From FEN-299 sp963717945 (GTDB lineage: Bacteria > Acidobacteriota > Vicinamibacteria > Vicinamibacterales > Fen-181): 64,000 nt of DNA. The notes below the pieces were generated by a model. It made no database searches, was not told the origin of the DNA, and was given only the letters and a program-made list of their open reading frames with translations. Both the position numbers and the translations under genes were made by a program. The stretch is from the NCBI GenBank assembly GCA_963717945.1, contig CAVQXT010000001.1, positions 620,001-684,000 of the forward strand, in the 5' to 3' direction. This document shows positions 7,952 to 14,513 of the stretch, one piece after another; the first letter of the stretch is position 1, and each line of letters starts with the position of its first letter.

Positions 7952-9607
7952 CTACGCTACCGTCCCAGCCTCCGTCATGGCGCTCAACCGCGCCACCTTG
8001 TGGCGGTAGCTCGCGCCGACGAACCCGGCGAAGAGGGGATGCGGGCGCAGCGGCTTCGACTTGAACTCGGGGTGGAACTGCACGGCGATGAACCACGGGT
8101 GGCCGGGCAGCTCGGCGATCTCGACGAACTTGCCGTCCGGCGACTTGCCGGAAATGCGCAGCCCGTGGGCGGTCAGCACCGACTCGTACGCCGGGTTGAA
8201 CTCGTAGCGGTGACGATGTCGCTCCGAGATCGCGTCCGTGCCGTACACGCGCTCGGCAAGCGAGCCTGGAGCCAGCGCGCACGGGTACTGCCCGAGCCGC
8301 ATCGTCCCGCCGAGGTCGTCGACCCCGAGCAGATCGCGCAGCTTGTAGATCACCTTGTCGGGCGTCTGCTCGTTGCACTCGGTCGAATCGGCGTCGGTCA
8401 GCCCAGCGACGTGGCGCGCGTACTCGACCACCGCCCACTGGAACCCGTAGCAGATGCCGAAGAAGGGGATGGCGCGCAGCCGGGCGACCTCCGCCGCCCG
8501 CATCATCCCGCGGGTCCCCCGTGTGCCGAACCCGCCGGGCACCAGGATGCCGTCGGCCCCGTCGAGCAACCCGGCGCCGTCCGGCTCCTCGAGCGCCTCG
8601 GCCTCCACCCAGCGGAAGTTCACCTTGAGCCCGTGCGGGAACCCGCCGTGCGTCATCGCCTCGTTCAGGCTCTTGTAGGAATCCTCGTACTCGACGTACT
8701 TGCCGACGACGTGGATCGTGATCTCGTCGACCGGATGACGGATGCGGTCCACCAGTTGCTGCCACGTGTCGAGCCGGGCCTTGCTCTCGGGCAGGTGGAG
8801 GGCCTTCAGGATGATCGCGTCGGTGCCCTCGGCCGCCAGCATCAGCGGGACCTCGTAGATCGACGCCACGTCCTTCGCCGTGATCACGGCGTCCTCATTG
8901 ACGTCGCAGAAGAGCGCGATCTTCCGCTTGATGTCCTGCGGCAGGAACCGGTCCGTGCGGCAGAGGAGGATGTCGGGCTGGATGCCGATCGACCGCAGGT
9001 CGCGCACGCTGTGCTGGGTCGGCTTGGTCTTCAGCTCGCCGGCCGTGCCGATGAAGGGCACCAGCGTCAGGTGGATGTAGAGCGTGTTCTCGCGCCCGAT
9101 GTCCTGCCGGAACTGGCGGATCGCCTCGAGGAACGGCTGGCTCTCGATGTCGCCCACGGTTCCGCCGATCTCGACCAGGACGAAGTCGACGTCGGTCGCC
9201 GCCGCGCGCAGGCATTCCTTGATCTCGTTGGTGATATGGGGGATGACCTGGACCGTCCGCCCGAGATAATCGCCCCGGCGCTCCTTCTGGATCACTGAAA
9301 GGTAGATCTTGCCGGTCGTCCAGTTGTGGGCCCGCGTCGTGACGGTGTTGGTGAACCGCTCGTAGTGGCCGAGGTCCAGGTCGGTCTCGGTCCCGTCGTC
9401 GGTCACGTACACTTCGCCGTGCTGGTACGGGCTCATCGTGCCCGGGTCGACGTTGATGTAGGGATCGAACTTCTGCAGCGTGACCCGGTAGCCGTGCCCT
9501 TCGAGCAGCGCGCCAATCGAGGCGGCGGCGAGCCCCTTGCCGAGCGACGACACCACACCGCCGGTGACGAAGATGAACTTGACCGGACGACCGTCCTTGT
9601 TCTGCAT
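7952..9607 (-). CDS. pyrG: CTP synthase
   Basis: PyrG aminates UTP to CTP using glutamine and ATP. The N-terminal synthetase domain begins FIFVTGGVVSSLGKG and contains the YLGRTVQVIPHITNEI and VEIGGTVGDIE segments. The C-terminal class I glutaminase domain (about residues 300-540) has the catalytic cysteine in FFGICYGFQ, where the family normally reads GxCLGxQ, and the His-Glu pair in QFHPEFKSKP. The length, 551 residues, is standard. It lies six bases downstream of kdsB and upstream of kdsA on the same strand. This makes sense because KdsB consumes CTP to activate Kdo. The start gives MQNKDGRPVKFIF; an internal GTG at VKFIF is possible. Confidence 0.97.
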   Translation of the reverse strand: MQNKDGRPVKFIFVTGGVVSSLGKGLAAASIGALLEGHGYRVTLQKFDPYINVDPGTMSPYQHGEVYVTDDGTETDLDLGHYERFTNTVTTRAHNWTTGKIYLSVIQKERRGDYLGRTVQVIPHITNEIKECLRAAATDVDFVLVEIGGTVGDIESQPFLEAIRQFRQDIGRENTLYIHLTLVPFIGTAGELKTKPTQHSVRDLRSIGIQPDILLCRTDRFLPQDIKRKIALFCDVNEDAVITAKDVASIYEVPLMLAAEGTDAIILKALHLPESKARLDTWQQLVDRIRHPVDEITIHVVGKYVEYEDSYKSLNEAMTHGGFPHGLKVNFRWVEAEALEEPDGAGLLDGADGILVPGGFGTRGTRGMMRAAEVARLRAIPFFGICYGFQWAVVEYARHVAGLTDADSTECNEQTPDKVIYKLRDLLGVDDLGGTMRLGQYPCALAPGSLAERVYGTDAISERHRHRYEFNPAYESVLTAHGLRISGKSPDGKFVEIAELPGHPWFIAVQFHPEFKSKPLRPHPLFAGFVGASYRHKVARLSAMTEAGTVA

Positions 9608-9613
9608 AGGTGC

Positions 9614-10405
9614 TCAGGCCGGAAGCGAGGGCGCCACCAGGCGCCGGACGCGCTCGAGGTCGGCTTCCGTGTCGACCCCGACGGAATCGTGAAGGGTCTC
9701 CACGACGCGGACGCGGAACCCGTGCTCGAGTGCCCGGAGCTGCTCGAGCGACTCGGCCAGCTCGAGCGGCGACGGCTCCAGACGCGCGAAGTCGAGCAGG
9801 AACTCGCGCCGGTAGACGTAGAGCCCGATGTGCTTGAATGTGCGTCGCGGAACGTGCCCGCCGGCGGCGTCACGCGCGTACGGGATCGGCGCGCGGGAGA
9901 AGTACAGGGCGAACCCCGCCCTGTCGGTGACGACCTTGACCACGTTCGGATCGTCGAGGTCGCGGGCGTCGTCGAGGCGCCGGCAGAGCGTGCCCATCGG
10001 GATGGACGGATCGGCGTCGAGAGGCGCGAGCGCCTCGGCGATCATCTCGGTGGCGAGCAGCGGCTCGTCGCCCTGCACGTTGACGACCAGGTCGCACGCG
10101 AGCGCCGCCGCCACCTCGGCCACCCGGTCGCTGCCGCTCGTGTGGCCGGGGCGCGTCATCAGGGCGATCCCGCCGAACGCCTCGACCGCGTCCCGCACGC
10201 GCCGGTCGTCGGTGGCGACGACGACGGCGTCGATCGCCGGCGAGGCTTCGGCGCGACGGTACACGTGCTCGATCATCGGCCGCCCGGCGATTTCGACGAG
10301 CGGCTTGCCCGGGAGACGGGACGACTGGTATCGCGCGGGAATGACGGCGACGCGGCGTGCGTTGGCGAGCGAGCGGCTGTGCCTGGGGTCCCGATCAGGG
10401 TGCAC
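9614..10405 (-). CDS. kdsB: 3-deoxy-manno-octulosonate cytidylyltransferase
   Basis: KdsB couples Kdo to CMP using CTP, giving the donor for LPS inner-core assembly. The signature VAVIPARYQSSRLPGKPL is near residue 19. The family's VATDDRRV, SGSDRVAE and NVQGDEPLL motifs follow, the last holding the Mg-binding aspartate, and the protein ends with the EQLRALEHG region. It is the first gene of the block kdsB-pyrG-kdsA-kdsD-kdsC. Translation is assigned to a GTG that encodes a short unconserved leader (about 17 residues) before the conserved start. A TATGAT hexamer sits only five bases upstream of that GTG (10411-10416), so the message may be leaderless or start slightly later. Confidence 0.94.
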   Translation of the reverse strand: MHPDRDPRHSRSLANARRVAVIPARYQSSRLPGKPLVEIAGRPMIEHVYRRAEASPAIDAVVVATDDRRVRDAVEAFGGIALMTRPGHTSGSDRVAEVAAALACDLVVNVQGDEPLLATEMIAEALAPLDADPSIPMGTLCRRLDDARDLDDPNVVKVVTDRAGFALYFSRAPIPYARDAAGGHVPRRTFKHIGLYVYRREFLLDFARLEPSPLELAESLEQLRALEHGFRVRVVETLHDSVGVDTEADLERVRRLVAPSLPA

Positions 10406-10441
10406 GGCGAATCATAGCACACGTGCGGCGGGCGGCCGACC

Positions 10442-10470
10442 GTGAGGCCCGTACATGTGAGGCCCGTACA
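10442..10470. repeat. Two direct copies of a 14-base word
   Basis: GTGAGGCCCGTACA occurs twice with a period of 15 bases, directly beside the long hairpin between kdsB and sdhB. No function can be assigned. It could be an operator pair for kdsB, or part of the neighbouring repeated element. Confidence 0.6.
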
Positions 10471-10474
10471 CGCG

Positions 10475-10555
10475 GCAGGGGTCGGAGCGGTTCTCTCCCG
10501 ATCACGATCCCGCATTCCGATATCGTGATCGGGAAGAAACCGCTCCGACCCCTGC
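10475..10555. repeat. 81-nt long hairpin (two nested inverted repeats)
   Basis: An 18-base outer stem (gcaggggtcggagcggtt pairing with its exact complement at 10538-10555) encloses a 12-base inner stem (CCCGATCACGAT at 10497-10508 with 10522-10533) and a 13-base loop. Both stems are perfect. It lies downstream of the sdh operon (sdhB ends at 10577) and upstream of kdsB. It could end sdh transcription or be a small non-autonomous mobile element or REP-type unit. There is no poly-T tract, so a classic intrinsic terminator is unlikely. Confidence 0.9.
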
Positions 10556-10576
10556 GGGAGGCGGAGAGGCTCCCCG

Positions 10577-11407
10577 TCAGACCGAGCGGGGCGGCGCGTC
10601 GGGAACCGAGTCCCGGCGCTTCAGGCCGTCCGGCACCTTCGCCAACTTGGCCGGGCACGGCTGCTTCCACAGTTTCAGGTAGTCGAACACGAGCTGGCGC
10701 TTCATCAGCTGGATCGCGCGCGCCGGATCGACCCCCTTCGGGCAGACGCGCGAGCACTCGCCGGCGAAGTGGCAGCGCCAGGGCCCGCGCTCGCCGGAGA
10801 GCACCGCCTTGCGGGCGGCGAACCCGCCATCGCGGCTGTCGTTGTTGTAGCGGTGCGCCTGGCCGAGCGGCATCGGCCCCGCGTAGTGCGGGTCGGTGGC
10901 GCACGTCGGGCAGGCCGCCATGCAGCACCCGCACTTGATGCAGTACGAGAACTCGAGGTACTGCTCCAGCTGGTGGGGCGTCTGCCAGTACTCGCCGGTC
11001 GGGTTCTGCTGCTCGGCCGCGTCCTCTCGGATGAGGTACGGCTGCAACTCCGCGTGCGTCTTGATCATCGGCATCAGGTCCGGCACCAGGTCCCTGATGA
11101 TGTTGAAATTGGGGAGCGGAGCCAGCGTCACCATGTCACCCCCGAGCTCGGACACCTGCGTGTTGCACGCCAGGCGGGCCCGGCCGTTGATGAACATCCC
11201 GCACGACCCGCACACGCCCATGCGGCACGACGAGCGCCACGCGATGGTCGGCGACAGCGTCTCCTTGATGCGCTTGATGCCCTCGAGCACCGTCATGCCC
11301 GGCGGGTTGGGGATCCGGTAGTCCTCCCAATGCGGCTCGGCGTCGGTCGTCGGGTCGAATCTGCGGACACGAAAGACCACCTCGGAGGTGACTGTATTGT
11401 TCGCCAT
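10577..11407 (-). CDS. sdhB: Succinate dehydrogenase/fumarate reductase iron-sulfur subunit
   Basis: This subunit passes electrons from the flavoprotein to the membrane quinone site. The [2Fe-2S] ligands are in SCRMGVCGSCG followed by ARLAC. The [4Fe-4S] ligands are in CIKCGCCMAACP, and the [3Fe-4S] cluster is bound by the later CHFAGECSRVCPKGVDP block. The ATG at 11407 gives MANNTVTSEVVFRVRRFDP and 276 residues. A longer in-frame extension upstream overlaps sdhD coding sequence and is rejected. It is the last gene of sdhA-sdhC-sdhD-sdhB and is followed by the 81-nt hairpin. Confidence 0.95.
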   Translation of the reverse strand: MANNTVTSEVVFRVRRFDPTTDAEPHWEDYRIPNPPGMTVLEGIKRIKETLSPTIAWRSSCRMGVCGSCGMFINGRARLACNTQVSELGGDMVTLAPLPNFNIIRDLVPDLMPMIKTHAELQPYLIREDAAEQQNPTGEYWQTPHQLEQYLEFSYCIKCGCCMAACPTCATDPHYAGPMPLGQAHRYNNDSRDGGFAARKAVLSGERGPWRCHFAGECSRVCPKGVDPARAIQLMKRQLVFDYLKLWKQPCPAKLAKVPDGLKRRDSVPDAPPRSV

Positions 11408-11423
11408 GTCTTGTTCCCCTCGC

Positions 11424-11804
11424 CTAGGCGCCGCGCGCCACGGTGAATCCCGCCCACGCCGCCCAGGTCCCGACGGCGAACAGGACGATGCCAACCGCCA
11501 GGATGAGACCGCTGAGGGTCTTCTTGGCCCCGGCCCCGGGGTTGAGCTCGAACAGGATGTTCCGGAGGCCGTAGAGCCCGTGGAACAGCGCCGCGCCGAG
11601 CAGCACGACGTAGGTCACCATGAAGAACACGCTCTTCGCCCGCACGACGACGTTCGCCCAGTCGATCGGCGCGCCGCCCTGCGGCGCCGACGCCGCCAGC
11701 GGCAGGATCGCGTCGAGGTGCATGATCACCATGTGCAAGCCCAGAAGCAGCAGGATGACGACCCCGGCGGCCAGATGCCACGTCCACAAGCTTTGATCGC
11801 GCAC
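11424..11804 (-). CDS. sdhD: Succinate dehydrogenase membrane-anchor subunit (second cytochrome b-type)
   Basis: A 126-residue protein with three hydrophobic helices (about residues 8-30, 55-80 and 96-120). Histidines that could ligate heme are in helix 1 (WTWHLAAG and LLLGLHMVIMH) and in FHGLYGLRNIL of helix 2. The last of these is the HGxxGxR-like motif shared with the sdhC product. Together the two anchors carry enough histidines for two hemes, as in diheme quinone-reactive enzymes. The gene lies eight bases after sdhC and 16 bases before sdhB. The SdhD name follows from position; the two anchors are similar in kind. Confidence 0.85.
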   Translation of the reverse strand: MRDQSLWTWHLAAGVVILLLLGLHMVIMHLDAILPLAASAPQGGAPIDWANVVVRAKSVFFMVTYVVLLGAALFHGLYGLRNILFELNPGAGAKKTLSGLILAVGIVLFAVGTWAAWAGFTVARGA

Positions 11805-11812
11805 GTCTCCTC

Positions 11813-12247
11813 CTACTTCTTCAGGAATGCGATGCCGCCCACGACCGCCAGGACCGCCGCGACCACCATCACGCCGATGGCCAGCGGGCGCTGCTCGTTC
11901 ACCGAGGTGCGGTACGGGTAGACCGGCTCGATTGGCGCGCCGATGGCGAATCCCAGCTCGGCCAGCACGAGGCGAATGCCGTTCACCGCGTGAAAGGCGA
12001 AGGCCGCGAAGACCAGGTACTCGCCGACGGTGAAGATCGGGCCCTGCACGGCGCCCATGGCCGTCTTCCAGGCCTGCTCCCCGAACGCCCGCGCCGAGGT
12101 CACGCCGATGTGCAGGAGGAAATAGAGCAGCAGCCCGAGGCCCGTCACCCGGTGCAGGGTGTACATGTAGCGCTCGAACCCCCAGCGCCCGCCGCCCAGC
12201 CAGCCCGTCATTCCGAGGCGGTTCGGACGCCCTTTGTTCTCGATCAT
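11813..12247 (-). CDS. sdhC: Succinate dehydrogenase cytochrome b556-type subunit
   Basis: A 144-residue three-helix inner-membrane anchor. The motif RYMYTLHRVTGLGLLLYFLLHI near residue 26 contains the conserved H-R-x-T-G of SdhC and a second histidine. FHAVNGIRL near residue 90 supplies another candidate heme ligand. A short basic N-terminus (MIENKGRPNRLGM) is cytoplasmic. The gene follows sdhA after an 82-base spacer made largely of short GATCGCAAG-type repeats, so expression of sdhCDB could be tuned relative to sdhA. The family is clear from motif and context. The type (number of hemes) is inferred. Confidence 0.88.
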   Translation of the reverse strand: MIENKGRPNRLGMTGWLGGGRWGFERYMYTLHRVTGLGLLLYFLLHIGVTSARAFGEQAWKTAMGAVQGPIFTVGEYLVFAAFAFHAVNGIRLVLAELGFAIGAPIEPVYPYRTSVNEQRPLAIGVMVVAAVLAVVGGIAFLKK

Positions 12248-12275
12248 GGTGTTCTCTCCCGCATCCGCGCGCTTT

Positions 12276-12329
12276 CAGATCGCCGGATGCCCAGATCGCA
12301 CGATCGCAAGATCACAAGATCGCAAGATG
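12276..12329. repeat. Short tandem repeat between sdhA and sdhC
   Basis: The sdhA-sdhC spacer consists of repeated 8-base words of the type atcgcaag/atcacaag (four near-identical copies in a row at 12299-12327) plus two more diverged GATCGC-containing copies. The array reaches the sdhA stop codon. It is low in hairpin potential and lower in GC than its surroundings. It may act as a spacing or enhancer element, or be neutral slippage product. Confidence 0.75.
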
Positions 12330-14045
12330 TCAGTACTTCCGCTCGACCGGCTTCCACTGATCCACGACCACGGGCTTGTAGTCGAGCCGCGGCGGGCCGC
12401 CCGTATACCAGGCCAGCGTGTGCTTCAGCCACTTCTCGTCGTCGCGCGTCGGGAAATCGCGCCTCGAGTGCGCGCCGCGCGATTCCTCGCGGGCGATGGC
12501 GCCGACGATGGTCACCTCGGCCAGGTCGAGCAGGTTCTCGAGCTCGATGGCGTGGAACAGGTTCGAGTTGTAGAGCGCCCCCTTGTCGGCGACCGGCGCC
12601 TTCTTCGACCGCTCCCGGACGTCCCGGATCACCGTGAGCCCGCGTTCGAGCTCGGGGCCGGTGCGGAAGACCCCCACCTCCCGGTCCATCGTCGCGCGCG
12701 CTTCGCGCTTGAGCGCGTAGATGTTCTCGGACCCCTGCCGCGCGAGCAGGTCCTTGACGCGCGCCTGCCGGTCCGCCACCTGGCGCTCGGGCACCGGGGC
12801 CGGCGGGCCGAGCTTCGGCAGCGCCTTGGCGATTTCCGCGCCCGTGATCCCGCCCCAGACCAGGCATTCGCCGGTGGAGTTGGAGCCGAGCCGGTTGGCG
12901 CCGTGCAGCGACACCGCCGCGGCTTCGCCCGCCGCCCAGACGCCCGGGATGCGCGTGAGGCCGTCGATGTCGGTCTCGATCCCGCCCATCGAGTAGTGCG
13001 CCACCGGGCGGATCGGAATCATCTGCGTGATCGGGTCCACGCCGATGAACTTGATGCAGACCTCGCGGATGAGCGGGAGGCGCGTGTTGATCCGCTCGGC
13101 CCCGAGGTGCGTGAGGTCGAGGTTGATCGACGGGAGGCCGTCCGAGCCCGTGAAGCCGCGGCCCGCCTCGATCTCGGTCTGCTCGGCGCGCGACACCATG
13201 TCGCGCGGCGCCAGCTCGAGCTTGCTCGGCGCGTGCCGCTCCATGAACCGCTCGCCCGACGCGTTGCGCAGGTAGCCGCCCTCGCCGCGGCACGCCTCGG
13301 TCATCAGGATGCCGTTCGGCACGAGCCCGGTCGGGTGGAACTGGAGGAACTCCATGTCCTCCAGCGGCAGGCCGGCCCGGTACGCCATCGCCATCCCGTC
13401 GCCCGTCACCGTCTCCGAGTAGGTCGTGAAGCCGTACAGCGTGCCGCCGCCCCCGGTGGCGACGAGCAGGGCCTTGCCCCGAAGCACGACCGTCTCGCCG
13501 CTCGGCGCGTGGATGCCCAGCAGCCCCGCGAACCGTCCGCCCTCGACCAGCAGGTCGGTGACGAAGAACTCGTCGTAGCGCGTGAAGCTCTTGTAGCGCA
13601 GCAGCTGGTCGTACAGCGTCTGCATCTCGAAGAAGCCGGTCTTGTCCGCCGCCAGCGTCGCCCGCGGGAACGAGTGGCCGCCGAACGGCCGCTGCGCGAT
13701 CCGCCCGTGCTCGTCGCGCGTCCACGGGATGCCCCAGTGGTCGAGCTTCCGGATTTCGTCGGGGATCGTGCTGGCGAAGCGGCGGACGACGTCCTGGTCG
13801 GCCAGGAAGTCGGATCCCTTCACGGTGTCCCAGGCATGCAGGTCGATCGAGTCGCCCTCCTCGGTCCGCAGGGCAGCGGCGGTGCCGCCCTCGGCGCAGA
13901 CCGAGTGGGCGCGCATCAACTGCACCTTCGACACGATGCCGACATCCACGCGGCCATCCAGGCGGGAACAAATCTCGACGGCCGCGCGCAGACCGGCCAG
14001 TCCCGCGCCAAGAATGAGTACATCGTGGGTCAGGCTTTGAGCCAT
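12330..14045 (-). CDS. sdhA: Succinate dehydrogenase/fumarate reductase flavoprotein subunit
   Basis: SdhA oxidises succinate to fumarate, or catalyses the reverse, using covalently bound FAD. The FAD Rossmann motif ILGAGLAGLRAA is at residues 11-22. The histidine that carries the flavin is in MRAHSVCAEGGTAAAL. Substrate-site motifs HPTGLVPNG, GSDGLPSINLDLTHLG and HYSMGGIETD follow, then GEAAAVSLHGANRLGSNS. The C-terminal helical domain ends in KPVVVDQWKPVERKY. The ATG at 14045 has a strong AAGGAGG eight bases upstream and gives 571 residues. The longer in-frame extension upstream is not conserved-looking and is rejected. It is the first gene of the sdh operon, with a promoter about 100 bases upstream. 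Confidence 0.96.
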   Translation of the reverse strand: MAQSLTHDVLILGAGLAGLRAAVEICSRLDGRVDVGIVSKVQLMRAHSVCAEGGTAAALRTEEGDSIDLHAWDTVKGSDFLADQDVVRRFASTIPDEIRKLDHWGIPWTRDEHGRIAQRPFGGHSFPRATLAADKTGFFEMQTLYDQLLRYKSFTRYDEFFVTDLLVEGGRFAGLLGIHAPSGETVVLRGKALLVATGGGGTLYGFTTYSETVTGDGMAMAYRAGLPLEDMEFLQFHPTGLVPNGILMTEACRGEGGYLRNASGERFMERHAPSKLELAPRDMVSRAEQTEIEAGRGFTGSDGLPSINLDLTHLGAERINTRLPLIREVCIKFIGVDPITQMIPIRPVAHYSMGGIETDIDGLTRIPGVWAAGEAAAVSLHGANRLGSNSTGECLVWGGITGAEIAKALPKLGPPAPVPERQVADRQARVKDLLARQGSENIYALKREARATMDREVGVFRTGPELERGLTVIRDVRERSKKAPVADKGALYNSNLFHAIELENLLDLAEVTIVGAIAREESRGAHSRRDFPTRDDEKWLKHTLAWYTGGPPRLDYKPVVVDQWKPVERKY

Positions 14046-14145
14046 CCGGACCTCCTTGCACGTCGGAAACGTGAAGTCCGCGCAACTTGGCGGAGTGGGA
14101 CGCGGGAAGTCGATCCCGCGGTGACGCTTTCGACAGGTAGCGCGC

Positions 14146-14174
14146 ATCTTATCGCGGCGAAGCCATCGTTGCAA
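14146..14174 (-). promoter_or_regulatory. Promoter of the sdh operon
   Basis: On the minus strand TTGCAA (14169-14174) and TAAGAT (14146-14151) are separated by exactly 17 bases, the optimal sigma-70 spacing. Transcription would begin near 14139, leaving a leader of about 94 bases with the AAGGAGG ribosome site at its end. The assignment rests on pattern and position only. Confidence 0.55.
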
Positions 14175-14314
14175 CCCGTTGGTGTCGACGTCGGTGACGA
14201 CGAGGCTCTCCCGCTGCGCGCGCGAGCGATCGACGCGCGCGCAGATTGCCCCAGGATGGTGCAAACTGAAGAATCGCGCGACCGGGTTGCGGAAACTGCC
14301 GATCGCGCGCCGCT

Positions 14315-14347
14315 TTTCAACAGAGTTATCCACAGATCCTGTTGAAA
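14315..14347. promoter_or_regulatory. Consensus DnaA box inside an inverted repeat
   Basis: A perfect consensus DnaA box TTATCCACA (14326-14334) is centred between the arms TTTCAACAG and CTGTTGAAA. The left arm with its preceding T (TTTTCAACA) is itself a two-mismatch DnaA box. The element lies midway between the sdh and suc promoters. No dnaA, dnaN or AT-rich unwinding region is present, so a regulatory or DnaA-titration site is more likely than an origin. Confidence 0.55.
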
Positions 14348-14374
14348 GCGCGCGAGCGTCGCACGGGGAGCTGC

Positions 14375-14392
14375 CCTAATTGCGTCATTAGG
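14375..14392. promoter_or_regulatory. Operator-like inverted repeat upstream of sucC
   Basis: CCTAAT and ATTAGG form a six-base dyad with a six-base spacer (tgcgtc), about 45 bases upstream of the sucC -35 element. Its AT content stands out locally. It could bind a dimeric regulator, but none is identifiable in the window. Confidence 0.4.
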
Positions 14393-14434
14393 CTCCGCAT
14401 CGTCGCCATCACGCGGCGCCTCGGCCGTTCGCAG

Positions 14435-14463
14435 TTGCGTCGATCGATGTTGGGCGATAGCAT
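14435..14463 (+). promoter_or_regulatory. Promoter of sucCD
   Basis: TTGCGT (14435-14440) and TAGCAT (14458-14463) are separated by 17 bases. The predicted start near 14470 leaves a leader of about 44 bases ending in the gagggg ribosome site before the sucC GTG. The hexamers are moderate matches, and the exact spacing is the main support. Confidence 0.45.
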
Positions 14464-14513
14464 GGCTGGACTTCCACCGTGAGAGTTTTCCTTCTGAGCG
14501 AGGGGCGAGACTT

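Larger units (their letters stand above)
14046..14513. other. Divergent control region between sdhA and sucC
   Basis: This 468-base gene-free stretch separates the two divergent TCA blocks. It contains a well-spaced -35/-10 pair for sdhA on the minus strand (14146-14174), one for sucC on the plus strand (14435-14463), a DnaA-box palindrome (14315-14347) and an 18-base inverted repeat (14375-14392). No credible small gene was found. Between the palindrome and the sdh promoter the sequence is rich in gcgcgc and lacks further recognisable sites. Confidence 0.7.

Noticed and set aside
10475..10555. Rho-independent terminator of the sdh operon
   Set aside because: The stem is far longer than usual and no run of T follows on either strand, so it is recorded as a long hairpin repeat.
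14315..14347. Chromosomal replication origin
   Set aside because: Only one perfect DnaA box, no AT-rich unwinding element and no dnaA, dnaN or gidA genes nearby. It is kept only as a possible regulatory DnaA site.
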